Shown: positions 34,434-44,096, numbered from the stretch's first letter. The stretch is 64,000 bases of DNA from a virus (IMGVR_UViG_3300025087_000048:1-64000), one strand, 5' to 3'. The notes: a model not told the origin generated them from the sequence alone. Made by a program: numbers and translations.

Positions 34434-37264
34434 CAGACCACCTCGACAGGTTTCTGAAGCAACCGCTTCCTGGCGTACCACACGGCCTGCTTTGCAAACT
34501 CCTCCAGATTTCCGCCAAACTCATCAGCCGTTCTCACTAACACACGATCCCAAGCAAGCCGTAACAACACATCCACCAAATCCGGCCATTGAAGCCGAAG
34601 TAATAAATTCATCTCTTCGTAAAATCTGGAACTCTTCTGTGAAGCAATATTCAAATATGTAAATTCCTCAGTTGGCCAGATAATATTCCCATACCGAAGA
34701 TCAACCTCACCCCACTGGCCTCCGTCCAACCCGCGTTTCACAATCGCGATCGTTCGCCTATATTCCTCAGCCAATAATGTCGCGGGTCGTCGAGATGCCA
34801 CCTGCAAAAGCCACTCATAAAACTCCCGGTATGACACACCTTGAACATCATGCAAATACATCGCAACTTCCCGGAGTAACCCAAACCCATGAAATGTCTG
34901 AACTGCCCACGAGAACATATACGCCTGCACCCAATCCGCTTCCGGCATCGTTGCGGTCTCAATACATAGGAGACAGGTTTCTTGAATTCCATCCTGATTC
35001 GGAGTCGAGTGCTGTTGCAACAGCGGAGACTGAATCACACGCATTCCATGCTTCTTCTGATACTCGAGATCGCCCATCTCTGCATTCGGAAGAACTGCCA
35101 ACAAATAAATATTCAGTCCCTCATGTTGCCCAGCCTTTAATAGCTGCTCAATCCCCCTGGTAAACGAGTCGTATGTCTCCCCTGGCAAACCAAGAATTAA
35201 CTCCGTGTATGTAGGAATTCCCTCCTGACGATATGTCCCCAACAATGATTTGAAGTTCTCGATCTTAATATTACTCCGCTTGATCTCCTGTAACGTATGT
35301 GCGTCAAGGCTCTGAAAACTCAATGTGGTCCCCTTACTCATTCCTGCCTGGTGGACCACACTAGAGATATCAAGAACTTTCTGATTACTGTTCTTTGCGT
35401 ATGCCGCCCGAAATTGCCGTGGATAGCCATATTTTTCTTTCGCAGCAACCATTTCCTTTGTCAATTCAAGATCACGTGGAAGCAATCCAAAATTCGCATC
35501 ACAATTATAAAGTAGTTCAATTTCGTGCTGACCCATCCACTCAAATTCACGAACAAGACGTTCATCATCAAACGCTCGTATCTTCGTAAGGACCGCAGAA
35601 CCCCAATCACAATTGTGGCTTTCCAACCCGAAAACACTATAAATTGGAGTATCTTCTACTTCTAAATTAAAAACATACCCAGAAAAATCGGCATCACTTA
35701 CGGACGTCACATACGCCCACAAGTTTATTGGTAACTTTTCCGGAAACCGCCCAGCAAATTCTATCCGATAGGATTCATGCACATTAACATCTCGCCCGCA
35801 AATTCTAGGAACAAGCAATTTACGTTTAGAAACACCAGCACAAATACCAAGCAGACTCAGCAAAACCTGAAGTTGAGTAGCAAGAGTCAACGACACAGTC
35901 GAAGCAATACAGCGACCTTGAGAATTCTTCTTATCAATACTGAAACACCCATCTCCATCGAAATAGCCGCGAATAAACGCATGTATCAATTCCGACGAAA
36001 CACTAAACCACGCGTACGGAATCTTTTTCCTTAACGATCCAGAACCGAACAACTTAGAAAACAAACGAGCATACACCGAACTACAAACATAAATTTGCAT
36101 GCCTGTATCAGTTTCAGATACGATCGGTTCGACACCTAAGCACAACCTAACCAGTTGGCATGTTTCAGTAATTAAATCAGTCTCGTGTTTCCCAAACGTC
36201 CATCCTACAACACCAGAATTTGGCCGAGTTTTTGAAAAAGAAACATGTCCTTCCGCAACATACAACCCGCACAAACGCATAAACAAGTTATTCATAATTA
36301 CATAACGTGGCACTTTCACTTTGCCACGCTTGAATTTAACAAACATACCATCTACACACAACGCATCTAAATAGTTACATAGATCTAAAATCTCCACGCC
36401 CGCTCTCTGTGTATCCGGCACAGATACACGAATACGATCTCCTACAGTAATTTCACCAGCAGAAATCCATCCGCGCTGCGTCAACCATTCATGATTAGGC
36501 GTACACTGTATCAAAGGACGCCCTACAACTTTCACTCGTTTAATCACCCCGGAGTACCGCCGCTCATACCTATGCAGAATCTGCTTCAATCCAGTATGCG
36601 TCCAAACTTGTTCGCCTACTTTATCCAAAACAACTTCAGAAATAGGCACAGACCCAGCGTCTGTCATAATAACTGCATCACCTGTCAAACAAAAACTGCA
36701 AGAATAGACACATCCCCTATGCGTCTCTTGACTAGCATTATGATTATAGTCCGCTTCAAGCATCATGTCGAACACACCGGTCACATACGGAGATGGCAAA
36801 ATAGAAAGATCAGCAATTCGTGAACCAGATCGGTGAACCAAGGTTTCTGCCTTCAACCCACTACAACGAACCAGTAAAATCTCAGAAAACGCGATTTCTC
36901 CCTCATGATGAACAACAACGTCCACATAATCCGGGATATCACGACGTAATGCCACTGACTTTGGAACATGCGGACCACCAAACACGATCAAACAGTCCGG
37001 ATACGATTCACGAACTTTCTGTGCAAGAACCTTGTTAAACTCCCAGTTCCAAATATAACATGAAAACCCGACAACATCCGGATTTTCCATTCGTTCCACA
37101 ATCGCATCAGAACGCTCTCGAAGATAAATCAACTCTTTGAAACAGTATTCTTTGTTTACCCAATCAAGTGACTGACAGTATGCTTGAATCAATCCGACGG
37201 AATACGGAAGAAACACGTTATCCCCGAACCGATTATTCACTTGAACCAAATACACGTTACGCAT
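34433..37264 (-). CDS. B12-binding-type radical SAM enzyme, interrupted by an intein
   Basis: The 943-residue precursor would splice to 583 residues. N-terminal cobalamin-type domain (about residues 1-150, with IVFGGPHVPKS), then a radical SAM domain whose cluster motif reads RGCVYSCSF and is completed only after splicing: Cys185, Cys189 and the residue after the intein. Following parts show FSCYIWNWEF and ELILGLPGETYDSF, typical of the family. The gene sits in the sugar cassette between a glycosyltransferase and a methyltransferase. It could do cobalamin-dependent methylation or a radical rearrangement on a sugar or peptide; substrate unknown. ATG at 37264 is chosen because MRNVYLVQVNN is the normal domain start. 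Confidence 0.85.
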   Translation of the reverse strand: MRNVYLVQVNNRFGDNVFLPYSVGLIQAYCQSLDWVNKEYCFKELIYLRERSDAIVERMENPDVVGFSCYIWNWEFNKVLAQKVRESYPDCLIVFGGPHVPKSVALRRDIPDYVDVVVHHEGEIAFSEILLVRCSGLKAETLVHRSGSRIADLSILPSPYVTGVFDMMLEADYNHNASQETHRGCVYSCSFCLTGDAVIMTDAGSVPISEVVLDKVGEQVWTHTGLKQILHRYERRYSGVIKRVKVVGRPLIQCTPNHEWLTQRGWISAGEITVGDRIRVSVPDTQRAGVEILDLCNYLDALCVDGMFVKFKRGKVKVPRYVIMNNLFMRLCGLYVAEGHVSFSKTRPNSGVVGWTFGKHETDLITETCQLVRLCLGVEPIVSETDTGMQIYVCSSVYARLFSKLFGSGSLRKKIPYAWFSVSSELIHAFIRGYFDGDGCFSIDKKNSQGRCIASTVSLTLATQLQVLLSLLGICAGVSKRKLLVPRICGRDVNVHESYRIEFAGRFPEKLPINLWAYVTSVSDADFSGYVFNLEVEDTPIYSVFGLESHNCDWGSAVLTKIRAFDDERLVREFEWMGQHEIELLYNCDANFGLLPRDLELTKEMVAAKEKYGYPRQFRAAYAKNSNQKVLDISSVVHQAGMSKGTTLSFQSLDAHTLQEIKRSNIKIENFKSLLGTYRQEGIPTYTELILGLPGETYDSFTRGIEQLLKAGQHEGLNIYLLAVLPNAEMGDLEYQKKHGMRVIQSPLLQQHSTPNQDGIQETCLLCIETATMPEADWVQAYMFSWAVQTFHGFGLLREVAMYLHDVQGVSYREFYEWLLQVASRRPATLLAEEYRRTIAIVKRGLDGGQWGEVDLRYGNIIWPTEEFTYLNIASQKSSRFYEEMNLLLRLQWPDLVDVLLRLAWDRVLVRTADEFGGNLEEFAKQAVWYARKRLLQKPVEVV
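35612..36691 (-). mobile_element. LAGLIDADG intein in radical SAM gene, 360 aa
   Basis: Begins with Cys (CLTGDAVIMT) and ends SHN before Cys+1. Block B shows CTPNHEWL (T-x2-H). Endonuclease motifs LCGLYVAEGHV and FIRGYFDGDGCFS are the two LAGLIDADG helices, each with the acidic residue. The C-terminal block reads VFNLEVEDTPIYSVFGLESHN in its last part (His-Asn end). The intein sits exactly at the third Cys of the radical SAM cluster motif, so the protein has no functional iron-sulfur site until splicing. Confidence 0.92.
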
Positions 37265-38273
37265 ACCACGCCCACTCTGGTTTTTGCCCCACAAGATGCC
37301 CTGCATTGCCGCTCACAATCCTGGACGCATCATGCTCACACGCCAAAAACCTCGGGAGCGACGCTTCAGGTGTACTTCTCCACACTGAATGCGGGAAGTA
37401 ATGCCGAGGATTCACAATCTCAACAGTTGCCACCGGATCAAGAAGCATCCATGCAGCTCCAGAACGACTCAGACGAAGACCCATATCCGAATCATCATAA
37501 CAATGACCGATCCACGACTCGTCAAACCCGTTCACTTCACGTCCCCGCTCAGCCCCCATCCCTTCATTTTTCGCATGAAACGCAGTCGGAGGAACATCTC
37601 CACTCACAAGTCCATTCAATTTTGGATCAGCACGGAAAAAATACGGATCTTCATCCAAAGTCAGAACTTGCTCAGGATACTTAATCGGCGGATCAAAGAT
37701 CGTGTACATCCATTTATCGTAAACCCCGTCCTGTATCGCGTCAGCAAACTCTTGTCCAGCCTGTGCTGAATATTGGTAGGTTGCTCCCTGCACTGGTTTC
37801 ACCACACAGTCCACTGTGGCTGCTCCGTATACCCAATGTGCCCGAATTGGTGCATACGCTGGAAGATCATATGCCAGAGTCGGAGGATACCGGTATCGGT
37901 GCGCTCCCATCCCGGCCTTCTTCTTCTCGGTGTACTCCCAGACCCCCCAGTGTTCCCGTAAGCATGCTTCTGGGAAAAACGAGTAATCCACCCCCCACAC
38001 AATCAGTTCCCCGGATGCCTTCGCAATCGCCGTATTCCTAGCGGCCGGAACTGAATCCAATGGGAATATCCGATCCTTCGGGGGTGTATGAACCACCCGA
38101 ATACTCGCATCAAAAAAGGCATCCGCCACTTGTTCGGCCCGGCGATGGTACAATGCATCAACGAGTACCACCTCGAAATCATCAAAGATCTGACGAGTCA
38201 ACCCAGCTAAAAGAACATCAAGACCGCCTGGCCGCACAGTCACAATACACAAACTTAACCTGGGTGCCCCCAT
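37257..38273 (-). CDS. family 2-type glycosyltransferase
   Basis: Three hundred and thirty-eight residues, start overlapping the upstream stop (TAATG). SLCIVTVRPGGLDVLLAGL and DFEVVLVDAL form the GT-A nucleotide fold; SVPAARNTAIAKASGELIVW holds the typical ARN-x-G pattern, followed by an acidic VDYSFF in the DxD place. Later DSDMGLRLSRSGAAW fits the usual acceptor-side Asp. It shares the PGGxDVLLAG phrase with the 33371 gene, suggesting paralogy. Donor and acceptor unknown. Confidence 0.75.
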   Translation of the reverse strand: MGAPRLSLCIVTVRPGGLDVLLAGLTRQIFDDFEVVLVDALYHRRAEQVADAFFDASIRVVHTPPKDRIFPLDSVPAARNTAIAKASGELIVWGVDYSFFPEACLREHWGVWEYTEKKKAGMGAHRYRYPPTLAYDLPAYAPIRAHWVYGAATVDCVVKPVQGATYQYSAQAGQEFADAIQDGVYDKWMYTIFDPPIKYPEQVLTLDEDPYFFRADPKLNGLVSGDVPPTAFHAKNEGMGAERGREVNGFDESWIGHCYDDSDMGLRLSRSGAAWMLLDPVATVEIVNPRHYFPHSVWRSTPEASLPRFLACEHDASRIVSGNAGHLVGQKPEWAWYA

Positions 38274-38488
38274 TACCGAACATCTGCCAATTGCATATGA
38301 ACCAAACGAGATGTTAACACCAGCTCTGGTTCCTCATGAACCCCCTCAACAACACATGCACACACGTCTGAAAATACCTGCCGCACTGTCCCTGTCCATG
38401 ACGACACACCCCTCGGACCCCAGCCTGACTTCACAAACACAACATCTCCAACATTAATCACTCGGAGATCCTGACTTGCATGTGGCAT
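38273..38488 (-). CDS. small SH3-like hypothetical protein
   Basis: Seventy-one residues, AAAGGGGTGA site. VINVGDVVFVKSGWGPRG then TGTVRQVFSD looks like a small SH3/KOW-type barrel, a common RNA- or protein-binding fold, but the match is weak. It lies between an SDR enzyme and a glycosyltransferase in the sugar cassette. Confidence 0.55.
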   Translation of the reverse strand: MPHASQDLRVINVGDVVFVKSGWGPRGVSSWTGTVRQVFSDVCACVVEGVHEEPELVLTSRLVHMQLADVR

Positions 38489-38500
38489 ACGTCACCCCTT

Positions 38501-39553
38501 TCAGTTTTTACCAGTGTACAACTCACGAAGCACCGCCTCCTCGGACTTTACCCACGTGCACATGTCCTTCACTCCAGCCTGGATCGTCACCGTTGGATGC
38601 CACTGCATCCCCACCATTCGCTCAATATTCGATACATACACTTTATTGTCCTGTGGCCTCCAATCTCCGTACACGATCACTGGTTTCATTCTCAACTCAT
38701 CGGCAATCAACGCAAGTGCTTCGACCAATGACGTAGCGTTCCGCACTCCACCACCGAGATTGAATAATTCGCCCTTGTACACATCAGCCACCTCGAACAA
38801 CCGATCAAACGCAGTACACACATCCAGCACATGCAACATATCTCGCACCTGGAACCCGTCGCCCTTGATCTCAATAGGCAACCCCAGGAGCGTTGCAATA
38901 CAGAACCACCCGAGCCATCCCTGTGCGGATCGTCCAAATTGCCGTGGACCATACATCCCGGATGGCACGACAATCACAATTGGCATGTCATACATCGCCG
39001 CATAACAACGGCTGTAATATAATCCAGCTATCTTCGACGCCCCGTACGGCTCCTTCGCATCCGTATAAAATGGAAACTGCTCCGATGGACCGTGCCGATT
39101 CCCGACCCACCGATATCGAGATCCATTCAACTCGACAGGCCACCCGGTCACGTCGTATACCTTGTTCGATGCTAAATACAACACCTTTGCCTTCGGAGCA
39201 GCGTGTCGAAGTTCGTCCAGAAGCGTAAATGTACCAATAACATTCGATGAAAAATCAACTTCAGGAGCTTCCATTGATACATTGACACTTGACTGTGCTG
39301 CGGCATGTACAACACGATCAATCCCATCAAATTGCTTCAATGCACTTTGCACCACTTCTGGTAACGCAACATTTCCGTGAACAATTCGCAAAAACGGAGA
39401 CGTCGCATATTTCCTAAGCCACTCTTCGTTATACTTACACGATCTCCCACGAGTATACCCATCAAGCACAACAACCTGATATCCATGTTCCAGGCAATGT
39501 TTTGCATAGTTACTCCCGACCAACCCTAGACCGCCCGTAATTAACACTCGCAT
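38501..39553 (-). CDS. CDP-paratose 2-epimerase-like SDR enzyme
   Basis: About 350 residues from ATG 39553, preceded by CAGGAGA. NAD loop GGLGLVG (residues 7-13); SNKVYD around residues 129-134, typical of tyvelose/paratose epimerases; EPYGASK with Y170 and K174; then YGPRQFGRSAQGWLGWFCIA and KGDGFQVRDMLHV, a close match to the CDP-paratose 2-epimerase consensus. It would interconvert a 3,6-dideoxyhexose or a related activated sugar. Family assignment is good; the actual sugar is inferred. Confidence 0.8.
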   Translation of the reverse strand: MRVLITGGLGLVGSNYAKHCLEHGYQVVVLDGYTRGRSCKYNEEWLRKYATSPFLRIVHGNVALPEVVQSALKQFDGIDRVVHAAAQSSVNVSMEAPEVDFSSNVIGTFTLLDELRHAAPKAKVLYLASNKVYDVTGWPVELNGSRYRWVGNRHGPSEQFPFYTDAKEPYGASKIAGLYYSRCYAAMYDMPIVIVVPSGMYGPRQFGRSAQGWLGWFCIATLLGLPIEIKGDGFQVRDMLHVLDVCTAFDRLFEVADVYKGELFNLGGGVRNATSLVEALALIADELRMKPVIVYGDWRPQDNKVYVSNIERMVGMQWHPTVTIQAGVKDMCTWVKSEEAVLRELYTGKN

Positions 39554-39567
39554 GGATAATCTCCTGT

Positions 39568-39744
39568 TTAATTCAAACACGTACGCTGTGAATCCAGATC
39601 TCCCATCTGAAGTAACGCTCCCTGTAGCAAATACATTTCCCCGTCCGGCACGAACGGACAACACACCACCTCCACGTTCCCCATCTTTCCGACACTCTTA
39701 TGGTCAAGCTGACAAATCGGACACCAGACACAAACCTTATTCAT
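39568..39744 (-). CDS. zinc-ribbon mini-protein, 58 aa
   Basis: ATG at 39744 overlaps the glycosyltransferase stop (ATGA). CVWCPIC at residues 5-11 and CC at about 29-30 suggest one zinc site. A frame to 39798 is longer but would run into the upstream gene. Function unknown. Confidence 0.6.
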   Translation of the reverse strand: MNKVCVWCPICQLDHKSVGKMGNVEVVCCPFVPDGEMYLLQGALLQMGDLDSQRTCLN

Positions 39745-40847
39745 GTTGGAAGCCTGCGCTGAATCATCTCCTCCCACTGACGAGCCACCACATCCCACTG
39801 ATACTGCTGGGCAAACGCACGAACCTGTTCACGAGCATTATCAATCGACTCCGGATGCTGAAACGCCTGAAGAACAGTCTCAATATAACTATCCGTCCAT
39901 TTACGTGTTTCTCCGCGAGGAACAACCAAAGCCCCACTCTCTCCATAAATCTCTCCGAGCGCATCCGCATCAGTAATCACTGGAACCACACCAGCGGCAC
40001 ACGCTTCCAATACAGCAACTCCAAACCCCTCAGTAAAACGAACTGGATCACATGGATACAGCATCACATCAGCCTGCAACAACTCCTCTGCCAGTACGTG
40101 AGGAGCAACTGCCCCGTGAACAAACACACCATGTCCCTTCAACTCGTTCAATCGTCGTACAATAAACTTAGCCCGTTGCCCGATCTCGGAATTCAACAAG
40201 ATCGCACTATCGAGCCATTTTTGAATTTCATAAAATATATGAAGTTCCGCGTCCGGATACGCCAAATGGATCTCGGCCCACATTGCTAACACCCAGTGCA
40301 ATCCTCGATCCGGAGATGACAAATAAACACATCGTCTCTTCTTACGAGGTCTCACCGCTAAAAACCGATCCACATCAACTCCATTCGGGAGAATCTCCAC
40401 TCGCTCCATACTTGTCGGATGCCCATCTTCTTTCCACAAGTGATCCCGATGGGCCTGTGAAACTGAAACATAGACATCGACAAAGTTCTCAAACCCGTGC
40501 GTTGACAACATCCAATCATTAATCTGAATACTCAACACCCGCAACGTCTTCGACCCAAGATCTCGAAGAAAATCTGCGGTCAACCACGAAATCACGACAT
40601 CAGCCCCATCAGTTCTTCGCAATCGAGGCCACGCTCTCCGCACATCCAACACTTCCACCCCGTCAAAGAATCCTGGTTGATCTGTCGGCATATAGCACAC
40701 CACACGGTAACCACTCTTGGCCTGAGCCTTAGCCAGATACAACATGGTCTGTTCCGACCCGGTCACCCCTCGACCACCAGATACAAGATCTGAGTAGCTC
40801 AATGGGCCGTGGGCCGTTTCGAGCAAACAATGCACCAATGTTTTCAT
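39741..40847 (-). CDS. GT-B (family 4-type) glycosyltransferase
   Basis: Three hundred and sixty-eight residues from ATG 40847, overlapping the upstream stop. N-terminal acceptor domain has GGRGVTGSEQTMLYLAKA, a typical Gly-rich loop. C-terminal donor domain shows SMERVEILPNGVDVDRF and TEGFGVAVLEACAAGVVPV, the EGFGxxxLEA signature of family 4. Probably uses an NDP-sugar made by the cassette. Cytoplasmic or membrane-associated; acceptor unknown. Confidence 0.85.
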   Translation of the reverse strand: MKTLVHCLLETAHGPLSYSDLVSGGRGVTGSEQTMLYLAKAQAKSGYRVVCYMPTDQPGFFDGVEVLDVRRAWPRLRRTDGADVVISWLTADFLRDLGSKTLRVLSIQINDWMLSTHGFENFVDVYVSVSQAHRDHLWKEDGHPTSMERVEILPNGVDVDRFLAVRPRKKRRCVYLSSPDRGLHWVLAMWAEIHLAYPDAELHIFYEIQKWLDSAILLNSEIGQRAKFIVRRLNELKGHGVFVHGAVAPHVLAEELLQADVMLYPCDPVRFTEGFGVAVLEACAAGVVPVITDADALGEIYGESGALVVPRGETRKWTDSYIETVLQAFQHPESIDNAREQVRAFAQQYQWDVVARQWEEMIQRRLPT

Positions 40848-43717
40848 GCTAATCTCCCAATAAATAGCCGTTCCCAGTACGCAGCACAATCATCCCAGGA
40901 TGTATTCCGACGCGTCCACTCCATCATGGTCTGACGCCCAGCCTGCGTCTGAGCCGCTTCACACACCGCTTCAACAAAATGTGCATCATCCACCTTCCAC
41001 CCGAACACTACGGATTGACCAAGAGCCCCCATCGGGAACACCACAGGCCATGCCCCGCACGCTTGCGCCAGATAACTCGAGATACAATTTTCTTCTTTCC
41101 ACGTACTCGGGTAACACCAAACCCCTGATTTCAAAAGTTCCTTATACAGTTCTGGCTGCCCAATCCGCCCACGCCACGTCACTCCTGGCAACGTCTGGAC
41201 CAACGACATCACGCGCTCCTTGAATGCCGCCCCTTCTGGTGTCGCGGTCACCCCCATTTTATCCGCTGAATCCCACCCGTAATAACAGTGGAGCTCCGCC
41301 TGAGGAAGTTGCTTCACAATCGTCGGCCAATACCGCTCGAGCAATACATTCAATCCACGAAACGGTGTACTCACATACACCATGCGCATAGGATTTCTCT
41401 GTTTCTCAACCTCATCCTCATCTTCACACGGATTAATATCATGCGGATCAATCCCATTTCGCCCTGAATATATTTTAGAAATCCCAGAATATAAACTAGC
41501 GTGATAATCTGAAATACACCAAATCGCATCGACCCACTGGGATGCCATCTCCACCCGTTGACGATCAATCGAATCATGCAACCACAGCCCCCGCCACCCA
41601 GCTTCCAATGGGCGAACCTGATTCACAAAGATCTCTGGATGCCTCCAGCCGAGGAGAATCTCAGTCGGGACATACTCAGATACGGGTTTGTAGGAGATCT
41701 CGCCGTACAAGTCAACGTCGGCCCCCACAAAGCCACTCCCATACACCGTCACCGCATGCCCCCGGCGGGCAAACGCCCGACTCAACCGGATCACCGCCTC
41801 TTCGCTCCCCCCAATCCCTTTCCCAAGGGATTCAGGACCCCACACTTCTGGTGACAGAGGGCACACAATGGCAATTGTTCGACTTCGCACCGAACTCATG
41901 GGAAGTGGAACCATCAAGGCAAGGTCACCAGCATCAGCCGGAGCTCCGCCCAACACAGCTGGCATTCGCACCGTTCCCATGACTTGACGGAACGTGTCAA
42001 CTGAATACGCACGTAACCGTGCCGTCTCGAACCTTGGAGGAGCCAAACCCTTGGACGACGGCCCATTTGGCACCAACGCAAAAACATATCCACCCGGATT
42101 CACCACTTGATATGCCCGTTTTACAACTTCGTCCGGGTACTTCACCCGTTCCAAACAACTCCACAGCACCACCGCGTCATAGTGACCGACAATCTGATCA
42201 ACTCGTTCAATCCGCACCGCCTTCAACCCGTATTCTTTGTAAAGAACACTTGTTTCAAGAGGCCCTCCAATCTGAAGCAGCGACTGAATCTCAGGAGCTT
42301 GCGATATATGATCAAAGATATACTTCACCGATGGATCATCCCACGTGTCTTCAAATTGACGAAGCTGCGCCTTAGGGATCTCCCCACGAGACGCAGCACC
42401 ACACACGGCTCCAGCAATACGTATCCATTTTTTGATTTCCGCACAATCACGAAGAACTGGACTGGATCGAGCAATAATTAATCCTGCCGTTTCCGCATCA
42501 TCATGCCGAAGGAAAAACTCCGCAGCATCTGAAATGGCCTGCTGCCCGCGACGAAGATTCAATGCAACGGACAACGTATCCACATTATGCCGATGCGCCG
42601 TATCTTCAGGAACACGGCACAACGCCGTCTCTGACTCGTCCAATGCCTCCTGGAGCTGCCCAACTTCCATCAATGCCCGAACATAGTCCCCCACCCAGCC
42701 CACGGACTCATGGAGCGGGTTAATCGCAAACGGCGTCTCTGGAATCTCAGCCCGTTTGGCCATGGCTCCGTAATAGATACATGAATTCCAATCAGACTTC
42801 TTCGCATGCGTTTCAAGCAATCCTGCATACGCATCCCGCCATGTCGGACGAAGCGCCACAGCCTGTAAATCGTATCCAACAGATCGATCCAAATCCCCCT
42901 TGAACCGATACAGATCCCCCAAAAAATGTAACGCAAGATATTTTTCATCTGACACTGTAGCTTTTGGCAGGTACTTCTCAAACGCAGACACCGCCGCATC
43001 AAACTCCTGATGATGCGCATGCTCTAATCCAAGATAAAATAAGATCCTCTCATCATATTTTTCATACGGAACCTTCAACAAAATATCCAAATTTCGACGA
43101 CTTGGCACCGCTCGCTTTCGCACATGACGACGATGCACCACTTTCATATGCGTATATTTTCCCAGCCGATGGCCTGCCGATGGAATTGCTTCATGCACGG
43201 GATACATCCACCGCCAATTCGGATCATTACGAACCAACCGCTCACGATGTTGCGTCGTAACACACCGAAGCCCCAACTGCTGAATCAACTCCTGCGGGAT
43301 CAATTGCCCTGCACGAATTAACGGATCAATCTGCTCAGTCAACAGCTTCTCGCCAACCCCATCAAACGCATACAAATATTCCAGCACCGCGCCATCTAAA
43401 TTCTGTTCAATACACTTCTGCAACATATCCTCAAGATATTCACGACCGACCAGCACGTCATCGTCGTCGAGCCAAAAACAATATTCAGTTGTCAATTTAG
43501 AAAATGATTCATTTCGGGCTGCTGAGAAATCATCAATCCACGGGAAGGAAGACACTTCAGCACCAAACGCTTTTGCCACTTCAATCGTATTATCAGTTGA
43601 ACCAGTATCTACCACCACAACCTGATCAAATAATCTATGCACTGAACGAAGACACTGCTCCAACGTCTCAGCACAATTTTTCACAATCATAGCAAGACCT
43701 ACAGAGCCTTTTCGCAT
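40844..43717 (-). CDS. four-part glycosyltransferase fusion: GT2, TPR, methyltransferase-like and GT4
   Basis: Nine hundred and fifty-seven residues from ATG 43717. Residues 1-100 are a GT2 domain (AMIVKNCAETLEQCLRS, VVDTGSTDN at 35-43, WLDDDD at 82-87). About 200-430 are TPR-like helical repeats (FYLGLEHAHHQEFDAAVSAF). About 480-600 look like a degenerate methyltransferase fold, with YDAVVLWSCLERVKYPDE. From about 640 a GT-B domain follows (GIGGSEEAVIRLSRAFARRG; VYVSTPFRGLNVLL; WKEENCISSYLAQACG). Such fusions process several steps on one acceptor, as in polysaccharide or flagellin/virion glycosylation. The acceptor is unknown. Confidence 0.8.
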   Translation of the reverse strand: MRKGSVGLAMIVKNCAETLEQCLRSVHRLFDQVVVVDTGSTDNTIEVAKAFGAEVSSFPWIDDFSAARNESFSKLTTEYCFWLDDDDVLVGREYLEDMLQKCIEQNLDGAVLEYLYAFDGVGEKLLTEQIDPLIRAGQLIPQELIQQLGLRCVTTQHRERLVRNDPNWRWMYPVHEAIPSAGHRLGKYTHMKVVHRRHVRKRAVPSRRNLDILLKVPYEKYDERILFYLGLEHAHHQEFDAAVSAFEKYLPKATVSDEKYLALHFLGDLYRFKGDLDRSVGYDLQAVALRPTWRDAYAGLLETHAKKSDWNSCIYYGAMAKRAEIPETPFAINPLHESVGWVGDYVRALMEVGQLQEALDESETALCRVPEDTAHRHNVDTLSVALNLRRGQQAISDAAEFFLRHDDAETAGLIIARSSPVLRDCAEIKKWIRIAGAVCGAASRGEIPKAQLRQFEDTWDDPSVKYIFDHISQAPEIQSLLQIGGPLETSVLYKEYGLKAVRIERVDQIVGHYDAVVLWSCLERVKYPDEVVKRAYQVVNPGGYVFALVPNGPSSKGLAPPRFETARLRAYSVDTFRQVMGTVRMPAVLGGAPADAGDLALMVPLPMSSVRSRTIAIVCPLSPEVWGPESLGKGIGGSEEAVIRLSRAFARRGHAVTVYGSGFVGADVDLYGEISYKPVSEYVPTEILLGWRHPEIFVNQVRPLEAGWRGLWLHDSIDRQRVEMASQWVDAIWCISDYHASLYSGISKIYSGRNGIDPHDINPCEDEDEVEKQRNPMRMVYVSTPFRGLNVLLERYWPTIVKQLPQAELHCYYGWDSADKMGVTATPEGAAFKERVMSLVQTLPGVTWRGRIGQPELYKELLKSGVWCYPSTWKEENCISSYLAQACGAWPVVFPMGALGQSVVFGWKVDDAHFVEAVCEAAQTQAGRQTMMEWTRRNTSWDDCAAYWERLFIGRLA

Positions 43718-43733
43718 ATTGACTCTACCCCCG

Positions 43734-44027
43734 CTATGCCGTTGTACGCTCCCACCGCACTGCAACTTCCTGAAGAACAGTTTGTTTGACAAGGCAATGT
43801 CCAAGCAGATCCAACCAGAGACACTCAGAATCCCATAAACGGCGAGTCAGAAAATCATAGGCATCATCTCGAATCAGTTGCAGTTCTTGTTGCGTTTGTA
43901 TGTCCGTAACCTCGTGAACCTCTAAGTCACTCAACGCCTGCCGAACCACACGAACAGCAATCAATACGGGAAAATCAAATCCTTGAAGATCATCTCCACC
44001 CCAGACCGCTCTCATCGAAGTGCTCAT
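43734..44027 (-). CDS. hypothetical acidic helical protein, about 97 aa
   Basis: Start uncertain: ATG 44027 or ATG 44015; no strong binding site. Helical (FPVLIAVRVVRQALSDLEVH; LIRDDAYDFLTRRLWDSE). It lies between the big glycosyltransferase and a LamG-like gene. No family recognised. It may be a small accessory of either the sugar cassette or the virion genes. Confidence 0.6.
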   Translation of the reverse strand: MSTSMRAVWGGDDLQGFDFPVLIAVRVVRQALSDLEVHEVTDIQTQQELQLIRDDAYDFLTRRLWDSECLWLDLLGHCLVKQTVLQEVAVRWERTTA

Positions 44028-44041
44028 GAACCCACGATAAC

Positions 44042-44053
44042 CCAACCGGTTGG
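44042..44053. repeat. 12-bp perfect palindrome CCAACCGGTTGG
   Basis: A perfect palindrome of six base pairs with no loop, 15 bases upstream of the predicted start of the hypothetical gene and in the gap after the LamG-like gene. It could be an operator or a chance restriction-type site. No second copy was noticed nearby. Confidence 0.3.
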
Positions 44054-44096
44054 ACTATGCAAGCACTTTTTTCAGATCACGGACGTAAAAACTCAA

